NCBI GenBank assembly: GCA_964634255.1
Contig: CAZWJC010000345.1
Coordinates: 1-5,374 of the forward strand
DNA: 5,374 bases
Source: MWDV01 sp964634255
Lineage (GTDB): Bacteria; Verrucomicrobiota; Verrucomicrobiia; Limisphaerales; MWDV01
Reading direction: 5' to 3'
Position 1 is the first letter of the stretch, and each line of letters begins with the position of its first letter. The notes under the pieces are model-generated. The model had not been told where the DNA came from and did no database searches. It saw only the letters and a program-made list of their open reading frames with translations. Below, one piece after another: positions 1 through 5,374 of the stretch. A program made the position numbers and the translations under genes.

Positions 1-93
1 ATTCTGGATCGCGTCGCCACGCTTTGTAAGCGAACTAATCGCTCACCACACTAGCTGGATGCATTCGGGGTGCTGGGCTTGCAGCATTGCTAG

Positions 94-162
94 GCTGAAA
101 CCTCCTCCAGGCTGGCGGTGCGGCTGGGGCATAGGGGGTTGTTCACCACCGGTCGGGCAAAA
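94..162 (+). other. Possible out-of-frame upstream remnant of the zinc-ribbon/cyclase gene
   Basis: Read in the frame that starts at base 94, directly after a TAG at 91-93, this stretch gives AETSSRLAVRLGHRGLFTTG followed by RAK. From memory, a segment of the form 'LavRLxHxGLF' precedes the 'MWRN.AVF' segment in large P-loop NTPase proteins that carry the same zinc ribbon. One extra A in the AAAA run at 159-162 would join this frame directly to the ATG at 162. Bases 1-93 hold nothing recognisable: the first frame gives 17 codons and a stop at 52-54, the third frame has stops at 27, 36, 96 and 132, and the second frame is open but unlike anything I know. The family resemblance is recalled, not searched. 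Confidence 0.35.
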
Positions 163-1142
163 TGTGGCGCAACACGGCGGTGTTCACCGCCAAGGCCAGC
201 GGCAGGTGCGGGCTGTTCCTGCACGAGTTCGCGGAGTGGCGGGGCCGCTTGATCCTCTTCTTCCCGGGTGAACATTCCAGCGCGGAGACGCGGTTCCACT
301 TCGAGGAATTCGTCATGGCCCACGCCAGACGCCGCGCGCTGGATGGCACGGTGGAACTGGTGCGGTTCTTCGTGTGTCCCGATTGCGGCGACCCGGTGCC
401 GGACAGCTACGTGAAGCGGCTGCGGGAGAAGGGGAAGATGGAGTTCAACTGTCCCTGCGGCGGGACGGTGTCACTGGCCGAGCCGAAGGAGCGGATTCAC
501 TTCCGGTCGAAGGTCGAGGCGATGGAGCAATCCGCCGACCGGCAGCGGGATTTCGATGCGTTCGTCATGTCGGCCAAAGGCGAGACGAGCACGAAGAGTT
601 TCCAGAACTGGGCCGGCGGCGAACAGGTAGCGATTGTGTTCACCGATGTCGTCGGCTCGACGGCGTTGGACGAGGCAATCCGGGATGAGGCAATGAACGA
701 GGTGCGGCGGGCGCACTTTGCCCAGAGCCGGCGGCTGATCGGGCAGTTCCAAGGCCGGGAGATCAAGACCATCGGCGACAGCTTCATGGCGGCGTTCAAG
801 TGCGCGGGCGCGGCGCTGGACTACGCGCTGGCGTTGCAGGGGCAAACGGGCCATCCGCAGGTGCGCATCCGGGCCGGCATCCACATCGGGCCGATGCGGG
901 TGGAGGCAGGGGATGTGTTCGGCAGCACGGTGAACTTCGCCGCCCGCGTGGTCGGAGCGGTCAAGGACGCGGAAGTCTGGCTAAGCGAGCGGGCGAAGGA
1001 GGACACTGACCTGCTGGGGGGCAGCGAAGCACAAGGGGCTGAGGTGGGAGCGGCGCGATTTCGAACCGGATCAGTTGAAGGGATTCCGGCAGAAGATCAC
1101 GCTGTGGGCGGTGAAGTAAGCGGGGCGAAGCTGACAGGATGA
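162..1142 (+). CDS. Zinc-ribbon / class III adenylate-guanylate cyclase, C-terminus frameshifted
   Basis: As it reads, this is a 326-residue protein that would make a cyclic nucleotide, most likely cAMP from ATP. Residues 1-112 resemble the C-terminal tail of large P-loop NTPase proteins: FHFEEFVMAH at 45-54, then a putative zinc ribbon with C72-P-D-C75 and C97-P-C99 (CxxC...CxC). Residues 155-287 are a class III cyclase domain. Metal-binding aspartates are D162 in FTDVVGST and D206 in KTIGDSF. K202 and D251 fit the adenine-selecting pair, and N258 and R262 in VNFAARV fit the transition-state pair, so the catalytic set looks complete. No membrane segment is seen, so it is probably cytoplasmic. 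After residue 286 the frame loses all family resemblance; the true tail lies in another frame ending at 1119. In-frame stops at 132-134 and further upstream limit the start to ATG 162 or a later codon, and no strong ribosome binding site precedes it. It may be a pseudogene, or carry a sequencing error. Confidence 0.8.
   Translation: MWRNTAVFTAKASGRCGLFLHEFAEWRGRLILFFPGEHSSAETRFHFEEFVMAHARRRALDGTVELVRFFVCPDCGDPVPDSYVKRLREKGKMEFNCPCGGTVSLAEPKERIHFRSKVEAMEQSADRQRDFDAFVMSAKGETSTKSFQNWAGGEQVAIVFTDVVGSTALDEAIRDEAMNEVRRAHFAQSRRLIGQFQGREIKTIGDSFMAAFKCAGAALDYALALQGQTGHPQVRIRAGIHIGPMRVEAGDVFGSTVNFAARVVGAVKDAEVWLSERAKEDTDLLGGSEAQGAEVGAARFRTGSVEGIPAEDHAVGGEVSGAKLTG
1016..1119 (+). other. Frame-displaced true C-terminus of the cyclase
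   Basis: After the six-G run at 1016-1021, the frame that begins with GCA at 1021 reads AAKHKGLRWERRDFEPDQLK and then GFRQKITLWAVK, stopping at TAA 1117-1119. Its end, a 'lkGf...itLwav' strand, is what class III cyclase domains normally finish with. The annotated frame instead runs through G/A/E-rich sequence with no family resemblance to a chance stop at 1140-1142. Five G instead of six would join the two parts into a continuous domain. The cause could be a homopolymer sequencing error, a real mutation or, less likely, programmed slippage; no stimulatory structure was identified. Confidence 0.8.
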
Positions 1143-1217
1143 ACAGGATTCACAGGATCACCAAGAGCCTGCAAGCCATGCCCGGCCCTTCATCCTGTCC
1201 ATCTTGTTAATCCTGTC
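1133..1217. repeat. Inverted repeat made of 9-base ACAGGAT units
   Basis: The left arm (1133-1160) holds three copies of ACAGGAT spaced exactly 9 bases apart. The right arm (1190-1217) holds the reverse complement, three ATCCTGT-type units at the same spacing, with one variant, ATCTTGT. The 28-base arms match at 23 positions and flank a 29-base spacer. The element starts 13 bases after the corrected cyclase stop and overlaps the end of the frameshifted reading. I recall closely similar 'ATCCTGT..ATC.TGTTAATCCTGTC' elements scattered between genes in many environmental bacterial genomes. It could form a large hairpin in the cyclase transcript, but there is no U-run that would make it a standard terminator. 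Confidence 0.8.
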
Positions 1218-1240
1218 GCGCCTTGAGGTAACAACTCCTC

Positions 1241-1416
1241 CCGCTCCTTCAGAGCGGTGGGTTTCTGGGCATTGAAACCCAGGGCGGCGCTGTGCTTGCC
1301 TTGGGCTGGTACACCTTCGGCCTATCAGGCCGGATTGGCAGGTCGAGTCAAATTGTCCAACGTCCCCAAGCGAGACGAAGGGCCAGATTCAGTGTTACTG
1401 GATCACGAGGCTTGGG
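1241..1416. repeat. Cluster of intergenic hairpins (candidate REP-like element or structured RNA)
   Basis: Several inverted repeats are packed here. A 6-base-pair stem joins 1241-1246 to 1252-1257. A perfect 8-base-pair stem joins 1258-1265 (TGGGTTTC) to 1274-1281 (GAAACCCA). A competing stem joins 1278-1285 to 1298-1305 with one G-U pair. A 6-base-pair stem with a 3-base loop joins 1318-1323 (CGGCCT) to 1327-1332. Finally a nested pair has 1365-1371 (CCCAAGC) with 1410-1416, enclosing 1387-1393 with 1397-1403. Small open frames here look like read-throughs of structure rather than genes. Together with the preceding inverted repeat this fills most of the 330-base gap before the lipoprotein stop; 1417-1449 shows nothing. 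Confidence 0.55.
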
Positions 1417-1449
1417 AGGTTGGTCCCCGGAATTGCCTGCCGCGCTTGG

Positions 1450-2448
1450 TCACTTTCCCGCCAGCCTGTCTGCCGTAATCAAATCCACCGGGGTTTCGTG
1501 GTCGGCGGGGGCTTGCTTGGTCTTGAGTATCTCCAGCGCGTATTCGATGCCGAACACGGCCAGTTGATCGCCGTGCTGATCAGCCGTCGCCAGAACCTTG
1601 CCCTCTCTCAACAGTTGCTGCATGGCAGCGATGTTGTCGAAGCCGACCACCCGCACCTTGTCGAGCTTGTTCGCAGCGCGCAACGCCGCCACGGCGCCCA
1701 GCGCCATGCTGTCGTTCGCGCAGAGCACGGCCTTCACGTCCGGATGCTCGTTGGCGACCGCGGCGACAACCTGGTTCGCCTTGTCCGTCTCCCAATAGCC
1801 GGATTGCGAGCTGACGATGGTCATGCCCGCCGCCTTCATCGCGTCCTCGAAGCCGAGCTTGCGCTGGATGCCGTTGAAGGCGTTCGGCGCACCTTCGATG
1901 ATCACGACCTTGTCGCCCGCCTTGAGCTTGGTGGCGAGGAAATCGCCGACAGCCTTCGCGCCCTTGCGATTGTCCGGGCCGACGAATGGGAACTTCGCGC
2001 CGCTGGCGGCCAGCACCGCGTCGTCGAACTTGTTGTCAATGTTCACCACGGTGATGCCGGCGGCTTGCGCCTTCCTGCATACGGGCACGAGCGCCTTCGA
2101 ATCGGCGGGCGCGATGACGAGGGCGTCCACGCGCTGGGCGATCATTTGCTCGACGAGGTCAATCTGCCGGCTCACGTCCAGCTCGTCCTTGATGCCGTTA
2201 GCAAGAAGTTCGTAATCCGCGGCGTGGGCCTTTTGATGCGCCTTCGCGCCATTTTCCATGGTGAGGAAGAACTCGTTGGCGAGCGACTTCATCACGAGCG
2301 CCACGCGCGGCTTGCCGGCGGGCTTGGGGGAATCGGAGTCAGCGGGTTTGCAGCCGGGCAGCAACGCAACGGCAAGAGCGACTGAGGAGAGAAAGTTGAG
2401 TTTAACGAAAGTCCTGTTTCCGAGCATAGGCATATTGGTTTTCAGCAT
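1450..2448 (-). CDS. RbsB-like sugar ABC transporter substrate-binding lipoprotein
   Basis: This 332-residue protein is a type 1 periplasmic binding protein of the ribose/galactose group (Peripla_BP_4), which captures a sugar or related small molecule outside the cytoplasmic membrane and hands it to an ABC permease. The start is ATG at 2446-2448, preceded by GGGA six bases away; the open frame continues 57 codons upstream but without protein-like sequence. From this start there is a basic N-terminus, a hydrophobic stretch at about 20-31, and a lipobox LLPGC with the acylated Cys at 33. Lobe 1 starts at PRVALVMKSLANEFF (F60, F61). By comparison with E. coli RbsB, likely ligand residues are D138 in VNIDN, N245 in ANDSMALG, D271 in VVGFD and Q291 in ATADQ. 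The partner of RbsB Arg90 is Asn here, so the ligand may differ from ribose. No permease or ATPase gene adjoins it in this window. The upstream gap is shared with the divergent hydrolase gene. Confidence 0.9.
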   Translation of the reverse strand: MLKTNMPMLGNRTFVKLNFLSSVALAVALLPGCKPADSDSPKPAGKPRVALVMKSLANEFFLTMENGAKAHQKAHAADYELLANGIKDELDVSRQIDLVEQMIAQRVDALVIAPADSKALVPVCRKAQAAGITVVNIDNKFDDAVLAASGAKFPFVGPDNRKGAKAVGDFLATKLKAGDKVVIIEGAPNAFNGIQRKLGFEDAMKAAGMTIVSSQSGYWETDKANQVVAAVANEHPDVKAVLCANDSMALGAVAALRAANKLDKVRVVGFDNIAAMQQLLREGKVLATADQHGDQLAVFGIEYALEILKTKQAPADHETPVDLITADRLAGK

Positions 2449-2668
2449 TCGAGTTCCCGGCGAGGCTGTTGATCGGTCACCCCGCCGGCTCCAGTAAGCC
2501 CACCTGCCGACTCCCAGCGCAAGCGGGAATTCGCGCCGGTCGCGGTTCGGCAAGGTTGCTTCAAGCTCCGATGCCGAGTTTCTCGTAGCGCGGGCGGTCC
2601 CGGCGCGCAGCGGGCACACTTGAAGAGGACACTCGGCGATCGCAGGGCGTTGATCAGTTTTCGGACGT

Positions 2669-2693
2669 GCTGCGACCAGTGACTGGTCGCGGT
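2669..2693. repeat. Nine-base-arm palindrome in the divergent gap
   Basis: GCGACCAGT at 2672-2680 and ACTGGTCGC at 2682-2690 are perfect reverse complements around a single central G. The symmetry extends by a C-G pair (2670/2692) flanked by G-U-type pairs. As DNA it could be a dimeric-repressor operator; as RNA it would be an 8-base-pair hairpin with a TGA loop. An alternative pairing of CTGCG (2670-2674) with CGCAG (2695-2699) would enclose it. It lies about 220 bases from the lipoprotein start and 175 from the hydrolase start, which is far for a classical operator and fits a dispersed repeat as well. Confidence 0.6.
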
Positions 2694-2734
2694 CCGCAGG
2701 GTAGAGTACTTCCGGTCAGCTGGCCTTGAGTGCC

Positions 2735-2777
2735 GTCGCAGGTTGCCAACCTGCGATACGGCAGAGTGCCACTCTAC
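2735..2777. repeat. Tandem REP-like hairpins with a shared TGCCA centre
   Basis: Two hairpins stand next to each other. The first has a perfect 9-base-pair stem, TCGCAGGTT (2736-2744) with AACCTGCGA (2748-2756), around a GCC loop. The second has AGAGT (2763-2767) with ACTCT (2771-2775), again around GCC, and would extend to seven pairs if base 2762 were T instead of C. Both have the same TGCCA core. I recall paired hairpins of the form 'GCAGGTTGCCAACCTGC-GATACGGCAGA' as interspersed repeats in Verrucomicrobia-type genomes, unverified here. They lie 87 to 128 bases upstream of the hydrolase ATG and inside the open extension of its frame, which argues against a start further upstream. Confidence 0.65.
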
Positions 2778-2863
2778 GCGACGACCGCAACGTGGGCCGA
2801 GCTTGGTGCAGCCCTGCCGGTTCGGCTGGCCAAGACCTGAGCAGGCGGGCAAGCTCCAGGACG

Positions 2864-3979
2864 ATGACGACGATCCCTTCACACATCCATCGAGTCTTCA
2901 GGGTGGTGGTGTTTCTGACACTGGTGCTAACGGTTGGATTCGCCCGCGGTTCGAACGAGCCCGTTCGCCTGCCGCGCACCAACCTGATGGTCTTCCACGG
3001 CAAACAAGGCGAGGTCCGACTGGTGAAATCCAAATCCGATTGGGAGAAGCGGCGAGCAGAAATCCTCCGCGGCATGCAGGAGGTCATGGGCCCGCTGCCC
3101 GGGAAGGCAAAGCGCTGCCCCCTCGACGTGCGGGTGGAGCAGGAGCTGGATTGCGGCGCGTATCTGAGGCGATTGATCACTTACCAGTCTGAGCGTGGCT
3201 CACGCGTGCCGGCGTATCTGCTAATCCCAAAGGTGGCGCTGGTCGAGCCGCGCAAGTTCCGGGCGGCTTTGGCTCTGCATCCCACCGACATGGAATACGG
3301 CCATCGCGTCGTCGTGGAGAAGCTGCGCGAACACTATCGGGCCTACGGCCACGACCTGGCCGAGCGCGGTTTCGTAGTGCTCGCCCCGGCGTACCCGCTC
3401 ATGGCGAACTACGAGCCCGACCTGAAGGCGTTGGGCTACGCGAGCGGCACGATGAAAGCCATCTGGGACAACATCCGTGGGCTGGACTTGCTCGACTCAC
3501 TAAGGTTCGTAAAGCAAGGCAAGTATGGGGTCATTGGCCACTCGTTGGGCGGCCACAACGCGATTTTCACGGCCGTCTTCGAGAGACGAATCAAGGTGGT
3601 TATCTCAAGCTGCGGTTTCGATTCGTTCTGTGATTACTACGGCGGCAACCCAGACAACTGGCAGCCGGAGCGGGGCTGGTGTCAGAATCGCTACATGCCG
3701 CGGCTGGTGGAGTATCGCGGGCGACTGGCGGAAATTCCGTTCGACTTACCAGAACTGATCGGCTGCCTGGCGCCGCGCGCAGTGTTCATCAGCGCGCCGT
3801 TACGCGACGACAACTTCAGATGGCAGAGTGTGAATGAAATCGTCGAGGCGGCCGCTCCCGTATTCGACCTTTACGGGAGGCGGAAGAATCTGCTGGTTGA
3901 GCATCCGGATTGCCCCCATGACTTCCCGGAGGCGGTCCGGGCACAGGCCTACGCGTTTCTGGAAACGAAGCTCAAGTAG
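2864..3979 (+). CDS. Exported alpha/beta hydrolase (esterase / dienelactone hydrolase-like)
   Basis: This 371-residue protein is a serine hydrolase of the alpha/beta fold, probably an esterase acting outside the cytoplasm; the substrate cannot be told from sequence. ATG 2864 is chosen because a signal peptide follows at once: HIHR near 7-10, a hydrophobic core at 14-26, and possible cleavage after GFA at 27. The frame is open 46 codons further upstream, but that part crosses hairpin repeats. A weak AGGA lies close before the ATG. Residues about 59-80 (DWEKRRAEILRGMQEVMGPL) form the N-terminal motif seen in many planctomycete and verrucomicrobial hydrolases of this group. The nucleophile is Ser227 in GHSLGG, the acid is probably Asp315 in APLRDDNF, and the base is probably His352 in PDCPHDFP. 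The region 248-275 before the acid is rich in aromatic residues and may form the substrate pocket. It is convergent with the downstream ribonuclease gene. Acetyl-xylan or other polysaccharide esterase activity is possible but unproven. Confidence 0.85.
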   Translation: MTTIPSHIHRVFRVVVFLTLVLTVGFARGSNEPVRLPRTNLMVFHGKQGEVRLVKSKSDWEKRRAEILRGMQEVMGPLPGKAKRCPLDVRVEQELDCGAYLRRLITYQSERGSRVPAYLLIPKVALVEPRKFRAALALHPTDMEYGHRVVVEKLREHYRAYGHDLAERGFVVLAPAYPLMANYEPDLKALGYASGTMKAIWDNIRGLDLLDSLRFVKQGKYGVIGHSLGGHNAIFTAVFERRIKVVISSCGFDSFCDYYGGNPDNWQPERGWCQNRYMPRLVEYRGRLAEIPFDLPELIGCLAPRAVFISAPLRDDNFRWQSVNEIVEAAAPVFDLYGRRKNLLVEHPDCPHDFPEAVRAQAYAFLETKLK

Positions 3980-4000
3980 CTGAGTCAGCGGCAAGGGGGA

Positions 4001-5374
4001 TCAAACCTCCACCGCTTTGCCAGGTTCGGGCTGAATCACTTTGATCTTCGGATGCCGGAGACGGATTTGTTCCTCGAACCAACGGCGCGAGTCATCGCCG
4101 CCATGGCCAAGCAAGACAACGCGCGGCGAAACCTGGCCCACGAAATCCAACAGGTCCTCGCGATTCGCGTGGGCGGTGAGATCGAAATCCAGCACCTCGC
4201 AGCGTTTCGTCAGTTCGCCGCCGCTGGCGCTGAAGAGGAACGTCTCCCCCTGCCCCGCCGCCTTCAGCCGACCGCCCGGGGTGTCGGGATCGGCATAGCC
4301 GACAAAGAAGATGCCGTGTTTCTCGTCGCCCGCCATGCGCAGGGCCAGATCGTGCGCCGGCGTATGCTCGCTCATCATGCCGGCCGTGACGACGAACAGA
4401 CGTCCGCCGGTGGGCTTCATTTTCTGGATCTGCTTGGCGTCCAGAACGGTCAGGTCGAGCGCCTCGTGGAGTTGCAGATTGCTGTGCGCACGATGGGTGC
4501 GATGCGACTGGAGATCGTAAATTTCGGTGAACACGCGGCCCAGTCCGCCAATGAAAACCTGCTGCGGTTTCAGCTCACCGGCGCGCATCAGCAACGACAA
4601 GTGCGCGAGAATCTCCTGCGTGCGCCCCAGCGCAAATGTGGGAATGAGAACGCTCCCCTTGCGTTTGAAGACGCGCTGGATGGCCTGCGTGAGTCGCCGG
4701 AGTTCCGCCTCGCGGGTGAAGCCCTTCGGCGTTGGCCGATTACCCCGGGTGGTCTCAAGAATCAAGACGTCGGCTTCCACGTCTTCGAATCGCGCCCCGC
4801 GCTGGAGGGTCTGGTCGTGAAAGCACACATCGCCGGTGTAGAAGAGTGTTTCCTTTCTGCCACGCACCATCATGCCGGCGGCCCCGAGCGTGTGGCCGGC
4901 ATCAAAGAACTCCAAGGTCGGCGAACTGGCCCCGGCCCGGGTCTTGTGGAACGCCGCCCATTCGATCTCGCGATTGTAGCGGAAGCCCTGGAAGAGCGGC
5001 GCGATGTCGTCCACCTCATCGTGGCTGTAGAGCGGGTATTCGCGAATGCCGAGTTCCTCGCGCTGGCGCGTCATCACATTGACAGAGTTGTGCAGGACGC
5101 GCTCCACGATAAAGTAGCTGAGCTCCGGCATGAGCACATGGGCCTTTTCGAAATAGCGCAGCGCGACCGGCAGCGTGCCAACGTGGTCGTGGTGGCAATG
5201 GCTGATGGCCACGGCATCCACCTCTTCGTGCTGGATGGCGTTGAGCAGCGGCAACCCGGCGCGACCATCGCGCTTGGGGTGCATACCCGAGTCCATCAAG
5301 AGGCGATGGCCCTCGATATCCACGAACCACGCGCTGGCGCCGATGTCGGTGTCGGGGTTAAGATTGAGAATCCG
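4001..5374 (-). CDS. MBL-fold / beta-CASP ribonuclease, CPSF-73-like (partial at right edge)
   Basis: The frame is open to the window edge, with 457 residues visible; the first visible ones, RILNLNPDTDIGASAWFV, fit the usual family N-terminus, so only a few residues are probably missing. A GTG at 5321-5323 is not the start because conserved sequence precedes it. Numbering from the first visible residue, the zinc site comprises H59, H61, D63 and H64 in SHCHHDH, H161 in AGHTLG, and D182 in YTGDV. E207 in LETTRG is beta-CASP motif A. The TAGMMSEHTPAHD segment (331-342), H402 in LTAHAN and H424 in LLGHGG complete the RNA-cleaving pattern. The family (COG1236) includes eukaryotic CPSF-73/Ysh1 and Thermus TTHA0252, a ribonuclease; it is distinct from RNase J. 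No signal peptide is visible, so it likely acts on RNA in the cytoplasm. The stop is 21 bases from the convergent hydrolase stop, and no strong terminator is seen between them. Confidence 0.92.
   Translation of the reverse strand, partial: RILNLNPDTDIGASAWFVDIEGHRLLMDSGMHPKRDGRAGLPLLNAIQHEEVDAVAISHCHHDHVGTLPVALRYFEKAHVLMPELSYFIVERVLHNSVNVMTRQREELGIREYPLYSHDEVDDIAPLFQGFRYNREIEWAAFHKTRAGASSPTLEFFDAGHTLGAAGMMVRGRKETLFYTGDVCFHDQTLQRGARFEDVEADVLILETTRGNRPTPKGFTREAELRRLTQAIQRVFKRKGSVLIPTFALGRTQEILAHLSLLMRAGELKPQQVFIGGLGRVFTEIYDLQSHRTHRAHSNLQLHEALDLTVLDAKQIQKMKPTGGRLFVVTAGMMSEHTPAHDLALRMAGDEKHGIFFVGYADPDTPGGRLKAAGQGETFLFSASGGELTKRCEVLDFDLTAHANREDLLDFVGQVSPRVVLLGHGGDDSRRWFEEQIRLRHPKIKVIQPEPGKAVEV

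Larger units (their letters stand above)
2449..2863. other. 415-base divergent intergenic region with hairpin repeats
   Basis: The gap lies between the start codons of the lipoprotein gene (leftward) and the hydrolase gene (rightward), so it should contain both promoters. I could not identify convincing -35/-10 pairs on either strand. Open frames that cross it are in-frame extensions of the two flanking genes or unrelated shadows, and none has protein-like composition. The part at 2669-2777 is dense in inverted repeats, which are listed separately. GTAGAGT at 2701-2707 is also perfectly complementary to ACTCTAC at 2771-2777, so the whole 2701-2777 block could fold as one unit. Nothing notable was seen at 2470-2660 or 2790-2855. 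Confidence 0.6.

Noticed and set aside
162..1142. A Pycsar-type antiphage cyclase
   Set aside because: The substrate-selecting residues K202 and D251 fit adenylate cyclases, and no TIR or membrane effector gene lies beside it in the window.
1257..1567. Two overlapping small plus-strand open frames of 73 and 91 codons
   Set aside because: They run across hairpin repeats and into the antisense of the lipoprotein end, and their products have no protein-like features.
1420..2385. A 321-codon plus-strand open frame
   Set aside because: It is antisense to the substrate-binding lipoprotein, whose minus-strand frame carries a lipobox and the RbsB-family motifs; the plus-strand product has no recognisable domain.
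2449..2619. A 57-codon N-terminal extension of the lipoprotein
   Set aside because: The signal peptide and lipobox fit a start at 2448; the extension is Arg-rich and would bury the signal peptide.
2726..2863. A 46-codon N-terminal extension of the alpha/beta hydrolase
   Set aside because: It crosses the tandem hairpins, and the signal peptide begins directly at the ATG at 2864.
2442..3180. Minus-strand open frames of 146 and 154 codons
   Set aside because: They are shadows of the hydrolase 5' region and of the intergenic repeats, with no domain signature.
3979..3989. A small inverted repeat, GCTGA-G-TCAGC, between the convergent stops as a terminator
   Set aside because: The stem is only five base pairs and no T-run follows on either strand.

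Overview
The window is GC-rich bacterial chromosome, with no phage, plasmid, transposase, tRNA, rRNA or CRISPR signal. Its flavour is Verrucomicrobia or Planctomycetes-like: a secreted alpha/beta hydrolase of a type common there, a sugar-type periplasmic binding lipoprotein, and intergenic gaps full of short hairpin repeats. The taxonomic guess comes from remembered family and repeat distribution and is only moderately secure.

Layout. (1) Bases 1-161 contain no intact gene, but a short stretch (94-162) reads as a decayed upstream part of the next protein. (2) Bases 162-1142, plus strand: a class III nucleotide cyclase preceded by a zinc-ribbon-like module that looks like the C-terminal piece of a larger protein. 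Its conserved C-terminus lies in another frame after a run of six G (1016-1021), so the gene is frameshifted. (3) Bases 1120-1449: a gene-free gap with an inverted repeat built from 9-base ACAGGAT units (1133-1217) and a compact series of hairpins (1241-1416). (4) Bases 1450-2448, minus strand: an RbsB-like sugar-binding lipoprotein without visible permease or ATPase partners. (5) Bases 2449-2863: a 415-base divergent gap with a near-perfect palindrome and tandem hairpins. (6) Bases 2864-3979, plus strand: an exported alpha/beta hydrolase (esterase type). (7) Bases 4001-5374, minus strand, running off the right edge: a metallo-beta-lactamase/beta-CASP ribonuclease of the CPSF-73-like type, convergent with the hydrolase across 21 bases.

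The genes do not form an operon: strands alternate (+, -, +, -) and each probably has its own promoter. A loose link is possible between the sugar-binding lipoprotein and the secreted hydrolase, which share a divergent control region and could both serve carbohydrate use, but nothing in the sequence proves it. I do not see a convincing new multi-gene system. The items most worth a second look are the doubly frame-disturbed zinc-ribbon/cyclase gene and the structured intergenic repeats.
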